Shown piece by piece: positions 33,900 through 45,940 of a stretch of DNA of 64,000 nucleotides. A program made the position numbers and the translations under genes. The notes under the pieces are model-generated. The model ran no database searches and was not told the DNA's origin. It saw nothing but the letters and a program-made list of their open reading frames with translations. The stretch is from Rhizomys pruinosus. Lineage: Eukaryota > Chordata > Mammalia > Rodentia > Spalacidae. The stretch lies in NCBI GenBank assembly GCA_009823505.1, contig VZQC01005070.1, positions 2,227,199-2,291,198 on the forward strand, written 5' to 3'. The stretch's first letter is position 1; the number at the start of each line of letters is the position of its first letter.

Positions 33900-35455
33900 C
33901 AACTCTAGTAGTTTTCTGGTGGAGTTTTCTTCTAGCCCATCCCCCCTCTAACCCCTTAAATAATCCCTCTTTCACTCCAGCACCCAACAAGGGAACAGTT
34001 CCTTCCCTTCACTCTCCTTTCCCTCCAATTACGTCTCATTTTAAATTTCCCTTTTTCTCTGACTCTTACCTCTGCCCAGCAAGGTTTTTCAAACCGGCAC
34101 TATCTTGAAAGAGGAGTCGGTGACAGGCGTCGGGGCAACAAGCCTTGCTGATCTTCTTCCGCCCCCCCCCGCACCCCCGCGGCCCCCCTTTAAATGGACA
34201 CTGTTTTGTTGTTTCCCCCATCTTTGGATGCCTATTGCGCTGTGTGTTTCTTGTATATTGCTTTGTTTACATTGAGGAACAATCCCTCCAATCCCCAATC
34301 TCCCTCTCTAGTACTTCAAGACCCATGAAGCGATTTGGATTCTCGTCAAAGCCCGCGCTTTTTCCACACCTCAACACTCTCTTGGGACCCCCGGCTCATG
34401 TTGTTTTGTTCCTGCACTCCCTCACATTCTCACATCCATGTCCTCTGCCCATGATCTCTCACCTCTTATTGACCCCCTTCTTCGTACTCGTTCTGACCCC
34501 ACCACCCCACCCTGCCATCCATTGGCTCCTCTCCCTTCTATGCCACCCATCCCTAACTTGGTCATGATGGATGGATCTTCTTGATGTGCGGTATGTTATT
34601 GCAACCCTTTGCCCGACCCTCATCTACCTCTTTAGAATTTTTGGACCTCTTTTTTCACCCTTAAAGCGCACCTGCATTATAGCCTCCCCTCTCCTTTTTG
34701 GTCCTGTTATCCCTTCCTGCCTGGTCTTTCCTCCCGGCTACCCTAGAGCACCCCCCCCCGATTGCCTCCCCTGGCCTTCATGCTCACCCCTACGAAGGGA
34801 ATCTTGGACGACCCCCATACCCTCTGCTTCCCGTACTCACTTCCCTACACCCCACCAATTTCCAGCTAATACCCCCCTCCGCCGCTTTGCTGGTTTTTTT
34901 TGCTACACCGTCCTTCCTCTGAATCATGTTCTTATACCGCATAATCATCCCATCGACCAAACCCCGTACCTCCCCGGCGCCGCCCGGATCCCCTTCTTTT
35001 TACCCCCCGTTGGGACACGGTCCTGCCCCCCCCCCCCCCTCTTTTTACATCTTCATTTCTCACTATACGTACCTCCCCCTGGGGTCCTGTTTAATCTGCA
35101 CCCACTCTCTTATTGGTTACGCTTCCTCGCCCCCCCCTGTGCATCACCCCATGCGATTACCCCGCATATCATCAATTTCTTATGAGGTTTTCAAACCCTT
35201 CAGTCCACCCTACTACCGTAACATCGTTTTTGACAGTCTCCACATATCGATTTTCTCGCGATTGTTCTCACTCCCCCCCCTCGTCCCCCCTCCCTCTCCT
35301 CCTCCCCGTTTGTCCGCACTTATTTCCTACCTTCATCTCCCCCGGCAAGCCATCCCGTGCTTATCAGCCCTCCCCCAGCCCCCTGTATCGGACTTTGGAG
35401 TCTCGCCCCTTCCTTCTTTGTCCCCCTTTGCCCGCTCTCTTCTAACTGGCTAGCG
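33900..35455. other. Pyrimidine-rich corrupted L1 RT segment with spurious long frames
   Basis: The expected L1 distance between the RT landmark (34326, matching 63930) and the linker landmark (35485, matching 63240) is about 700 bases, but here it is about 1160. The excess consists of C and CT runs and scattered GC bases. Frames of 110-204 codons on the plus strand (34145-34567, 34571-35185, 34926-35453, 35113-35445) overlap each other and are rich in Pro, Leu, Phe and Ser. This is what pyrimidine-rich sequence produces in any frame. I treat them as artefacts, not genes. Confidence 0.75.
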
Positions 35456-36659
35456 GTCTTGTCTATCTCAGCCTTTTATTCTTTCCAACAGACAGCAACC
35501 AACTTTTGGATTCATTTGATTTTTTTTTTTTTAAGACTTTGAGCTGCATTATTAGATTACTTGTTTTAGATCTTTCTAATTGAATTTATATTCAATTTTT
35601 GCCTTATTTTTGCTCGTCTTGCCATGCCCTTTTCTTCTTTAAGGTTAACCCTCACTCTTGGTTTTGTTGTTTCCTCTTAAGTGCTTTTAGCCTGCAGCTG
35701 TTAGATCACTCACTTTCGTACCCGCTACTTTTCTGCTTTTTTCTAATTGTTAGGCCCCCGGGATCCCCATCTAAACTAACTCTTAGGACGCCTTTTAAGG
35801 CCTACCCCGAGCCCGTTTTTTTGTTGTGTCTTTTGTATCGTCATCGTCATTCTGTCCCAGGAATGCTTTTATTCTTCTTTATTCTTCCTGTGACCCACGA
35901 TCATTCTTCAAGAGTGTGTTTTTTAGTTTCCATGTGTTCTTGTATGTTATAGGGTTTATCCTGGTGTTGCTCGTAACGTTTTCGCGTTTTTATCTGTATC
36001 TTTTGGTCTGATAGAATGCCACTGAATTATTCTTCAAGCTTTTTTGTATTCCCGGTGGAGGTTTTTCTGTCGTCCCGTCTTTTCCTCTTATGTGGTCGCT
36101 TATTTCATGGCCGAGAACTGTTCATATGGGAACGGCCCCTGACGTGCGCAATATTGTCCCTTCCTTTTTCTGGTATTAGGGTGAATATTCAGTAGATGTC
36201 TGTGACTTCACCTTTGGCTGTATTTCTCCTGTATCATTTAGTTCAGGTGGTCTATTCGTTTAATCATTGATCTTGTGGACACTCGTCCAACAGGGCTCTC
36301 CCAGTCGGGGTACTTGAATGTTCCCATTACTACTTTCATTTTTAGTGCACTGGGCTTAATCTGTGCCTTGTCCTTCGGTAATGGAGGAATTGTCTGTACA
36401 AAGTTTGGTGCACCAGAGAGTTTGGTGCATATATACTCCTTCACCAATAACTTTGGTTTTCCACACCCACCACCATTCACCTTTCTGGCTGATGATGAAT
36501 TCGGTCCTTCATGCTCGATTTTCGCTATGAAAATTTGTTCAAATGCTCCTTTTTCCTTTCTGTTCCTCCCCCACTCTCGACTTCTATATTTATCTTGATG
36601 CTCGCTATTGGTGTATTAAAAACTCACCAACACCCTGCTTTTCTTTTTTTTTTCGGTAC

Positions 36660-37195
36660 CATTTGCTTGTAATAATTTATTCACTGCTGGTGGGAATGTA
36701 AACTTGTACAGCCACTATGGAAAGCAGTGTGGAGAACCCTTGGAAGACTTGGAATGAACTTGCCACATGACCCAGCCATACCACTCTTGGGCATGTACCC
36801 ACAAGATTCATCCTACTGCAGAGATACATGCACAGCCATGTTTATTGCAGCTCTCTTCACAATAGCAAGGAGCTGGAACCAACCCAAGTGCCCCTCAACT
36901 GACGAGTAGATAGAGAAAATGTGGTACATCTACACAATGGAGTTCTATGCAGCAGTAAAGAAAGATGACATCATGAGCTTTGCAGGTAAATGGCTGGAGC
37001 TAGAAGGTATCCTGCTGAGTGAAGTAACACAGTCCCAGAAAAACAACGATGAATGGTATCGCTCATCTGTGGATGCTAGCACTACTTACCTAATTGTATG
37101 GCAAACTGAGCAACGTCAATGTGATCTGAAAACAACTGTGCTCTTACATTGTGAATCTCTTAAAAAAATGATAAACAAATAAAAAGGACAAAAAA
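36660..37195 (+). pseudogene. L1 ORF2 C-terminus, sense, head-to-head with the antisense L1
   Basis: It starts abruptly at 'ttcactgctggtgggaatg'. It encodes the L1 ORF2 end with [35 protein letters not shown], a stop in place of a codon at 36907, then [19 protein letters not shown] and [10 protein letters not shown]. It lacks endonuclease and RT. A short 3' segment ends in A-rich sequence near 37180 (aaacaaataaaaaggac). It abuts the 5' side of the antisense L1 at about 36640. Confidence 0.92.
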
Positions 37196-38565
37196 AAGCT
37201 GCCTAAGAGTATCTAAATCCATCAATACAGCATTGGCCAAGAATTAATGTAAAGCATTTATGTGTGTATTCTATGGTGAGTGAGTGGAGAATGAAAGAGG
37301 GCCCTAACATTAAACCAAGATATCAAGAATATCATGCCAGATGGTGTAGAATTTTGAGTTACAAGAGCTTCTCACATGTATTATTCTCATTTAATTCAGT
37401 TGATCTGAGGGGGTCTGTGTTCCAATCAGTGCTTAAATTCTACAAGTGCTAGTACTTTGTTTCAGCACTCTATTTCAACTCAGAATAAATTGCCGTATAT
37501 GGAGATGAAGTAAAGTGAATGCCATTTATGAAATTTAGTTTGGAAAACTGGGAATTTGCAACCAGCATGAGTAAGCAACTCTGAACAGAAAAGAAGTCAA
37601 TCATTGCCTGTGGTCTCATGGGACCTTTTATTTGTTGGTTAATTAAAATGACCTGAAGTGTTGAACCTTCTTTCTCAGGGGACAGTTTAAAATTCCCGTG
37701 TTTCCCAGGGGAATTGGCATCTTGCTGTACTCTCATTTTTTGATGGGGAAATAAGGACACAAGCAGGCCAATTAGCATTTCTGGGATTGAGAATCTTAAG
37801 AATTCTGAAGTAAAACTGGCCTCCCCCCAACTTCTTTTCAAAGGTGAATTAAATGAGACCCAGAGAAAAAAAAAATTAAAAAAAATTAAAAAAAATTAAG
37901 GATATTTTTTCTTCCGATAATGAACTGAATTTGTCTCAGTAGAAGATCAAAAAGTAAGTTCATGATAAGATTTATCTGAAAGTCATTAAGATAGAATGTT
38001 GTGTTAGTTGATAAAACTAACCACCTGTGCTTGGTTTGACCTCTAAGAGGTCATTTAATCAAATGCCACATTGGTTGTGCATATAAAACTCAGGGACCTT
38101 CCTAAATCCTTTACATTGTTTCTATTTTGAACACAGGGTAAGGACTGCCAGGCCCTGCCTACACATCATTGCTTAGCTCCCATCTGACAGCAAAGCCCAC
38201 CTTTGTGACCCTGAGTCAGACCTATGCAGGAGTAAGTCTGGTTACTGCCTCTTTTGGTACAGCTTAGAATTAAGATGAACAATTCACATTCCAATTAAAA
38301 AAAATACCCATGAAGAACATTATATAACACATGAAAATTACATGAAATTTAAATTTCAGTTTCCATAAATAAATTAAGGGAGTAGTTGTACACATTCCTG
38401 TATATGTAACTTCTTTCTTCTGCCACAGTTGACAACATTGGCAGTGAAATACAAAATATGTCTCTCTTGACCCCTTACACAGTTTACAATCCTGTAATGT
38501 TTGTCATTAGATGATATTCTCAGAGTTTTACAAGAGAAAGAAAACAGCGATGGAATAAATGCTGT
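37196..38565. other. Repeat-poor stretch
   Basis: The only simple repeat is the (AAAAATTA)n patch at 37867-37900. No gene is recognised. An open frame of 123 codons at 37470-37841 (minus strand) has no family feature that I know. Confidence 0.4.
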
Positions 38566-38569
38566 GAAA

Positions 38570-39085
38570 AGCAGAAGCTCCACGACTGAAGAGTACCCAC
38601 CGCAGCCTCCATGCATCTCCAGGCTCAGGAAACACCACAGAAAAAACTGCAGCAAGAACAAAGAGCCAGAAGTTTGGGAAGACTGCCCAGGACAGGGATG
38701 CCCCACTCAGGAACTCGGCGTACCTGTGGTAACCTGTACAAGGTTGGATCCATCAAAATTACTTCATGAGAGGAGGCCACAGTCCTTCTTCAGGGACTCT
38801 ATTTTGGTGGTGAGGGGAAGGATATCACCTTCTTCAGTGGCGTAGGCACTGCTAAGATCCCCACGTTCCAGTAACAGCAGCCTACCGGTGGTCTTGCGGG
38901 ACCCAATTTAAACCTGGTGGGTCACACACAGCAAGGCATGGAAGCAGGGGGAGTAATTATTGGGAAGGGGATTCAGGAGAAGGAGAGGCACGAGAGGACA
39001 AAAGAAGGGATGAAAATGACTACCACTCATTAAATACATATATGAAATTGTTAAATAATGAAAAAAACAAAACAAAACAAAAAAC
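38570..39085 (+). mobile_element. L1-lineage 3'UTR-type element, sense, 5'-truncated
   Basis: Blocks 'ggctcaggaaacaccacag', 'agccagaagtttgggaagac', 'cttcttcagtggcgtaggca' and 'aagatccccacgttccagta' are familiar from Lx-type rodent L1 3' ends. The stretch closes with 'ggagaaggagaggcacgaga' (purine tract) and an A-rich (AAAAC)n end at 39060-39088. The 114-codon frame at 38501-38845 is incidental. Confidence 0.6.
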
Positions 39086-39279
39086 AAAGTTGTTTTGGAA
39101 GGAGAAGTAGAAGCTTTGCAAGGTAGACAAACTCATGTGTGTCCAAAACAAAGACAATTTCATTGAGTGCAAAATGAAATCTAAGAGCAACAATCTGGTC
39201 CAAGGGGCACTGCTGTGTTCTAGTTAAGACCACCCCCTTATCCTTAAACAAGTCTTAGGCATTCCTGTTAGGAAGTATT

Positions 39280-39400
39280 TTCTTTCTTTTTTTTTTTTTT
39301 AACTTTTTAAAATTTTTTCTTTTTTTATTTATTTTTCTTTTTTAATTTATTTTTATTGTTATTTATATAACCACTCGACTGCACTTCCTCCCTCTACTCT
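39280..39400 (-). mobile_element. Probable antisense L1 tail stub
   Basis: A long T-rich region (39289-39360, with TTTA variants) is followed by 'cttcctccctctactctccc'. Read in reverse this is a purine tract plus A-rich tail, as at the extreme 3' end of L1. Less than about 50 bases of body are visible, so this is a weak call. Confidence 0.35.
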
Positions 39401-39582
39401 CCCAAAGAGGAGTTAATACATTCATCAAATGGCAATTGCAAATGCAATACCAGGCCAGCTGCATGCTCGAGGAGCACGCGTCTCGTCCTCGTGGTTTCCT
39501 GGTACTCTACACAGTCAGAGAAACTTCTCTAGTTACAACTATAGAAATATTACCTGAAAGTATAGTCTTAGGAAGTGTTCTT

Positions 39583-39643
<61 letters not shown>

Positions 39644-39788
39644 GTTTTTTTGAGACAGGGTCTCCTTATTGCCCCAGCTGTCCTAGAACTCATTCTGTGG
39701 ACCAGGCTGGCCTTGAACTCACAAAGATCTGCCTCCCTCTGCCTCCCGAGTGCTAAGATTAAAAGCTTGCTCCACCATGCCAGGCAGG
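39583..39788 (-). mobile_element. B1 SINE with about 60-base T (inverted A) tail
   Basis: A long T run (39583-39642, one C) is followed by antisense B1: 'tttgagacagggtctcctta', 'ccagctgtcctagaactcat', 'gaccaggctggccttgaact', 'cacaaagatctgcctccctc', 'agattaaaagcttgctccac'. The long uninterrupted tail indicates a fairly recent insertion. Confidence 0.96.
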
Positions 39789-40597
39789 GCCAGGCCTGGT
39801 TAGTACTTGGAAGGGAGGAAGTGTTTTCTTACAGGATTCACCTAACAAGAGAATCTTTTGATCCACAGTGTGAGTTTCAAAGTATGCTCAGGAGCTGGGC
39901 CCCTGGGGATTCCCTAGATCTTTTCAGGCTCCTGTGAGGTCAAAAGTATTTTTGCAATGTTATTTAGATATTATCATCCTTTTCACACTCAACATCCCAG
40001 GAATGTAGTGTTGAGTTTTCTAGAGACTTTAAGACAAGTGATTTGTAATGATGGACTAAACGCAAAACCAAAAGGCAAGACATCACTCAGACTGAGAACG
40101 TATTAAAAAGATTTGCAAAATGTAAAACAATGGCGCTCTGCTGTGTTTATTCCTTGTTGGAGAAAATACAGATGTTTGTGTTAGCCTTAAAAACGTTTGC
40201 CATCTATGTCAACATATAATGGTTTATTATTTTATAATAATAAATAACTGTTTAAAATGTCTCACTTTTAGCTTCCACTGGGATAGATAATAGATAGATA
40301 GATATAACTAACATACAGAAAACTCTAATATTCTCAATGCAGTCTTCAGACCAAAATATTGAAAAAAATGTCTCATCTCCATATTTTCTCCACACTTCAG
40401 TGTGCAACCCAAATGCCATCCTAGGCTATGTCTTTCCAGTTATTCTTGGTTGCTTTACTCCAGCTTTTCAAGTATGCATTCATAGATAAATTACCTGGGA
40501 GTCTAATTATATCAGCTCTTTGTGCCCCAAGACAATTCTGATGCAATTCATTTTAAGCCAGGTCCACGTAACTCTGCCACTGGTAATGTTGTTGCTT
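39789..40597. other. No recognised feature
   Basis: A short GATA patch is at 40289-40305. I recognise no gene or interspersed repeat otherwise. Confidence 0.4.
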
Positions 40598-40870
40598 CTG
40601 ATATGGGCTGAATCTTTCCCCTCAGACATACTTATGTCCAACTTCTAACTATTTGTTCTTTCAAAATATAACTGTAAGTGGAGATGGGAGAGGTAAAGAA
40701 TTCATTAAATTAAAACATGATATTAGAGTGTCCTTATAGGAAGAGATCCATGAATACATACAGAGGCAAGGCATGTGAAGATAGAACGAAGACCACCACC
40801 TACAAATCAAGGAGAGAGGTTTCAGCAGGACCCAAGTTCCTCTTTCCGTTGATGTCAGTCATCTTGTCTG
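40598..40870 (+). repeat. Ancient LTR-like repeat (MaLR or related)
   Basis: The order 'gatatgggctgaatctttcc', 'gtccaacttctaac', 'aatataactgtaagtgg', 'agtgtccttatagga', 'ggcaaggcatgtgaagatag' parallels a common old mammalian LTR-like repeat (tatgggctgaattgtgtcccc ... ggtgtccttataaaa ... gccatgtgaagatg). The family is tentative. The 96-codon frame at 40717-41007 overlaps it and is not a gene. Confidence 0.45.
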
Positions 40871-41109
40871 CAGAGCTGGGAGAAGGTACTTCTTATTGCC
40901 TATGCCATACAATAGATATGATATCTTGTTATGGTAGATCCAGCCCCAGGAAACTAAATGCAGTCTTCATCCCTGAACCTGTGCTTGTTCTCCATTTATT
41001 TGCATAAAGATTTTTATAATTATATGCTTTATTCTTCATTTTAACCACTATAAAACTAAGTATATATGTTTTATATATCATGATATTGTCACTGAGGACA
41101 AACCCTCTG

Positions 41110-41293
41110 ACATTACTTTATTTATTTGTTTATTTATTTATTTATTTTTGGTATTTTTGAGACAGGGTCTCCCTGTAGCTCCAGCTGGCCCAGAACTCAC
41201 TCTGTAGACCAAACTGGACTTGAACTCACAGAGATCCACCTGCCTCTGCCTCCTGAGTGCTGGGATTAAAGGCATGCACCACCATGCCTGGCT
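41110..41293 (-). mobile_element. B1 SINE with (TTTA)n tail
   Basis: The (TTTA) array 41117-41148 is followed by antisense B1: 'ttttgagacagggtctccct', 'gtagctccagctggcccaga', 'gaactcacagagatccacct', 'gctgggattaaaggcatgca', 'ccatgcctggc'. Full length. Confidence 0.96.
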
Positions 41294-41705
41294 TTATGAC
41301 ATTACTTTTAGCAGATTTAAAAATCAGTAACTGTGAAAGTCACACACCTGGGAAACAGGTTATTAGTTCCTACTAGCTTTTAGATGACACCTTTCTATGT
41401 GGGTTCAAAACAACAGTTGCCTAAGTTACTTTGCAAGGATTTTGAAGCCACTTTTGTTTTAAAAACTGATGTCCGCCTTAGCTTGTCGGTCAGGTGGGTC
41501 ACTGGGATGGCAGGAGAAAGGCTGGCATCTCTGTCATCATATTGTGACTGACTGTAGCCAGCTCTGCATGTGGATATGTTGATTGAGAAATGTTTTGTCC
41601 AGATGATGACAGTCTTTGTATGAATGAATATTAGCAGTTACACATGCACTTATTTAATACCTTAAATATTTCTAGTACTTGTATTGTCTTCATTTAAGGA
41701 AATTT

Positions 41706-41815
41706 TGTCTATCATCTATCATCTGTATATCTATCTATGTATCTATCTATGTATCTATCTATCATCTATCATCTATTCATCTATCTTCTATCATGTATCT
41801 ATCTACCTACCTATC

Positions 41816-41854
<39 letters not shown>

Positions 41855-41899
41855 ATCTATCTACCTACCATCTATCTACCTACTCTCTATCTACCTATC

Positions 41900-41930
<31 letters not shown>

Positions 41931-42050
41931 ATCTATCTATCTTCTATCTATCTATTCATGTATCATCTATCTATCTACCTATCATCTATCTTCTATGTAA
42001 TCTATGTATTTATCATCTACATATGCATGTATGTATCATCTATCTATCTG

Positions 42051-42083
<33 letters not shown>

Positions 42084-42258
42084 ATCTATCTACCTACCAT
42101 CTATCTACCTACTATCTATCTACCTATTATCTATCTATCTATCTATCTTCTATCTATTCATGTATCATCTATCTATCTATCATCTATCTATCTATCATCT
42201 ATCTTCTATCTAATCTATGTATTTATCATTTACATATATATGCATGTATCATCTATCA

Positions 42259-42309
<51 letters not shown>

Positions 42310-42310
42310 T
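41706..42310. repeat. About 605 bp TATC tetranucleotide array with variants
   Basis: TATC/ATCT units are interspersed with ATC-ATC, CTAC, TTCTATC, TGTAT and TTAT variants. Blocks recur at a higher order: 41850-42010 and 42070-42240 share the series 'ctacctaccatctatctacc', 'tattcatgtatcatc' and 'atgtatttatcat'. The final 42260-42310 is nearly pure. Frames of 229 and 232 codons run through it because a 4-base repeat rotates through three frames with few stops. They are not proteins. Confidence 0.97.
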
Positions 42311-45300
42311 GTCTGTCATACATATCTGGGTTGGAGAGATCCTGGCTTCTCCTCCATCGACTTTGTAAACTTTAGAGGTTAGTTTTACAGAAGGAAACTT
42401 CTAGGGAAAATTACATATCACTTGTTGGAATGCTAACTTTAGAGCATCTATTTCCTGGAATAACAATCATAGGGAAAATGAATCAATATTTAATGACTGC
42501 TGTAAGTACTCTACACACATTTGAAAATCTCAATGGGTCTTTTGATGCCTGGTCAGTACCACAAAGCTCTGTAGTATACGAGTTCATCAGTAGAGCTACA
42601 AAATAAAAAAAAAAAATTCTGTCTAAATGCCAATGGTGGAGGTTTTGTGCTGCATGTTCACTCTTTGGAGAACCCAAGACAGGACTAAGGGAAAGGGAGG
42701 ATGTCTTTACCATACTCAGCAGTGAAATGTCTCACTATCACCTGAAGTTTCATGTTTGAGGCCAACTGCAGTGAGTGAATGCTCCCTGGTTTTGGAGAGG
42801 CCCTGCTTTTCTAAAAATAGACACTACAAAGCATATCTAGAGACCACATCTGGGCAGAAATGCTCACAGTGCCTTGTAGGGCTAGGAAGAAACAAAGAGA
42901 ATACAAAAACATGTGATTTTTACCTGCTGCCTGGGTTCATGAGGTCAAAGGAGGCCCAACTAGAACTCTTCTAAAGGACAGTGGGAGAGAAGTGATTTCT
43001 TTTTTCACCTCCAGATCTGTTCATGCGAATGTATTCCAGGAAGTGGAATCTTGGAGACATTTTGTTCCTCCTGGCTTACCTGCTTTCATTCTTACAGGAA
43101 ATTCACAAATTCCATTTGTATGTTTGCAAGGTGAGGCTTAGAGCTTACTACCGGAGAAGTCCACATCTTATTATTTCTGACACCAAAGCTTCTATTCTAA
43201 GTCCTATAATATATTTTCAAGAAAAACTAGCACAGAATTTCTCCTCCTTTTCTTTCCTCTTTTATATGAACTCAAATGATGCTTAGTAGAGAGAGGGCTG
43301 TGAGACTAATCATTGCTAAGCACAGGTTGGGAAGTGACAGCAAACATTTTCCTACATGCCATTGGGTTATTCTTATGTGTTCTATACAAGAACAAAGCCA
43401 GAATTCTGCTAGGCTGTGAGCTACCAAAATAAGTACTCAGCTGCGATTATTTTGGACTAGGGCCAGTGTTTAGAAAACTCTTCATCACGTACACGAAGGC
43501 GGCAGGGCCCCTCCCTTGCCCTCTGTATCTTCCTTAGATCTAATGGAAAGAAGCACCTGACAAGACGATTTTCAGGTAATCTCCAGCTTCAATGTAATAA
43601 ATGTGTAGGTACTGAACTTGAAAGCTTGTGACATCTGACAGAATATCAATGGAATTGTTATGCACAGCTATGGTTTGGACTATGTAAAATTACATCACAG
43701 CAGATGAATGGCACCATTTCAACACCTATGAAATGATAAGCTTGTCAGCTGTGTTTAAGTTTGTGACACACAGAAAAGGAGAAAATGCCCCATGAAACCA
43801 CGTAGAAATGAAGGCCATGCAATTACATGGATGTGACTTCTCATAAAACAGGGCTAACATAGAAAAGAAGGAAATAGAATCAAATGCAAAGCTGTGGCTT
43901 TTCTCAAATTATCAGCTATGCATGATAATCACTTTATTCCTCCTGTGTTACCTTAATTATTTGGCTTTATGTAAATTGTTAATTTACAGGATGACCCCTA
44001 AGCATTGTCTGTTCAATAACCTTAAAGGTAATGTCAAGAAATTGTAAACATCTATAGTAAATGAAGCAATTTCAAGTGTATCTTTTTTAAAGATAACAAA
44101 AATAAAGCAGTTAAATCTGTATCCCAATGCTACAAAGTGAATCCCATTGACACAAATATTGTTCCTGAACACTTTATAATGCTGCTTTAGATTTTGAGAA
44201 GGATCCTTGACCAATCTGAGTTCTATCTGCTGTCACAATTTATCATGCGCAGACAATATTGGTATTTGCTTTCAGTAGTGTCAGACTTATAATACTTATT
44301 TCTAACACTGCACACAAGAAGGGCAGTTGCATGACTTGAGAGAATTCTGCTGCACACCTCTGAAAAGGCAAAGCTTACCAGGTGGAAGTGACAGGAGGAT
44401 TTTGGGCAGCAGAACGTGAGGCACATAATGTAATTATTAGGAAGTGAAGAGGTTGGTGGAGGCAGACGCCCTTGAAGCTAGAGAAGACAGGCCATGAATC
44501 TCTGTCTTAGACCAAAGGACACCTGTGTCTATGTAAAACTTATTCTATTAAAATGAACATGTGTGTGCTTGTGGGGCACTTTCTGAATCCAGTGGAGACA
44601 GGAACAGTGGATCAGCCATGGTTATTTCAGCCAGCACCAAGTAAGGTTACTGGCTCAACATGAGGAAAGAAGGAGCATACTCGTTGTCTACAAGAGACTC
44701 CCAAAGAGGGCTCCTTATTCTTCTTCTGGAAAGCAATTTTTAAGGTCAGCATGACTTCAAGAAAGATTGACTAGCACTGTACAAGTGAGCATAAAGAGGA
44801 CTAAACAACCAGTTTAAATGGTCCCATTAGAAAAAAATTTTTTTTATTAAACTATCACTCACTTTAGGTGAGAAGATAGGTGGGAGTAGAAAACACAAAA
44901 TTATTTTTTATGAAGAGCAATATGGTATCATAGGAAGTGATGCATTCTGATCATTAGAGACTGAACAGTTAGGAATTTAAAAGAAAATTCAGGTTACTAA
45001 AATTCTGCAGAAGGAAAATGCTGCTAATAAAATATTCCTACTATGAAAGCAAAGAGATTTTCTTTGAGCTACTATATATACACAAGAGATCCCCCCAAGA
45101 ATACCCCCAAATAACATTTGTTTTAGGGTGGTTCATATTTCTGAGATACAAAATAGAGTTACATTCACTAGCTGGTGCCAGGTCAAGTCACCAAGGAAGT
45201 ACTTAAATGATCAGAAAGAGAAAGTGAAGAGTGTTTGCCAGTATCCTCTCCCAGACTTGTTAACATCTGGCTTTCTAAGCTAGTCAGTTAGTGGTTTTAT

Positions 45301-45525
45301 GTGTTTTGTATTTGCAACTTCTGATTTCTAAAGATGTGGAGAATTCCTTCACAGATTTCATTATCATTTACTCATTTGACCATTTATTGCTCTTCTATGC
45401 CCTTTGCTCCTTTTGGAACATATAATTTTCCATCTTAGGTCTCAATAGCTTTTATATATGTTCCAAGACAGAGATATTGATAATTAAATGGAAAGCAAAG
45501 CTGTTAAGTAAAAAATGTTGATAAT
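42311..45525. other. Repeat-poor stretch, no gene recognised
   Basis: About 3.2 kb without recognisable SINEs or L1. Short frames (for example 42756-42974 and 43023-43286) have no family resemblance. A/T runs are at 42601 and 44830. Confidence 0.45.
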
Positions 45526-45529
45526 GAAG

Positions 45530-45672
45530 CTGGGCATAGTGGTACACTTGGGGTTGTGGGGATAGGAGGAAGGCAGAGACAGGCAGATCTTTGTGAGTTC
45601 AAGGCCAGACTGATCTACATAATGAGTTCCAGGATAGCTGGGACTACAGGGAGACCCTGTCTCAAAAAGACC
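45530..45672 (+). mobile_element. B1 SINE
   Basis: Sense B1: 'gctgggcatagtggtacact', 'gaggaaggcagagacaggca', 'gatctttgtgagttcaaggc', 'cagactgatctacataatga', 'gggagaccctgtctcaaaaa'. It is moderately diverged, with an inserted segment after position 25. Confidence 0.94.
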
Positions 45673-45940
45673 CTGATATCATTATGTTGATAATGAATAG
45701 AAAGATAGAAAGTCTGACTCTGCCATCAAACTCTATATATAAAATATAGAAAATCAGCTGGAAATTTGTAACAAGAGATGAGCATATTGTTTTTACTCTA
45801 GGGTATTGATGTTGACTATTTTGGCCTTTCCAAGATGTAAGAACTTCATTGCAACTACTCAACTCAATGTACAGTGAAAGCAGCCAGATACAATAAATTA
45901 AGGACTGGACCTAGGTGTGTGACAATTGAACTTTATTTAT

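Larger units (their letters stand above)
31735..36640 (-). pseudogene. Long antisense L1 (ORF2 and 3'UTR), degraded and gapped
   Basis: Read leftward from 36640 it follows L1 ORF2 order. Endonuclease region: 36240-36540 matches 62440-62600 of the other L1. Linker: 35450-36050, with 'ccaacttttggattcatttg'. RT region: 'atgaagcgatttggattctc' at 34326, matching 63930. Middle and C-terminal region: 33000-33480, 'aagcttttgagtttatatg' at 32868, 'ccacaaaccttctccagcac' at 32264. The 3'UTR is at 31780-31975, with 'ccccaccccaccagagctca', and the inverted A tail is at 31735-31765. A B1 (32520-32735) and an N gap (31976-32232) interrupt it. The part from 32430 to 36640 has extreme indels and added C runs. 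It cannot encode an enzyme. Confidence 0.85.

Noticed and set aside
34145..35453. Overlapping plus-strand frames of 110-204 codons rich in Pro, Leu, Phe and Ser
   Set aside because: They lie in corrupted antisense L1 sequence made of C/T runs. Several frames are open at once, and L1 landmarks are still visible at both ends.
37470..37841. A 123-codon minus-strand frame
   Set aside because: No recognisable domain, no supporting splice or promoter signals, and a length plausible by chance in AT-balanced DNA. It cannot be supported as a gene.
41706..42310. A CRISPR-like repeat array
   Set aside because: The units are tetranucleotides without spacers, and the genome is mammalian.
41679..42382. 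Frames of 229 and 232 codons of Ser/Ile/Tyr/Leu repeats
   Set aside because: Generated by the TATC array, which has few stops in any frame on this strand. No initiation context and no non-repetitive domain.
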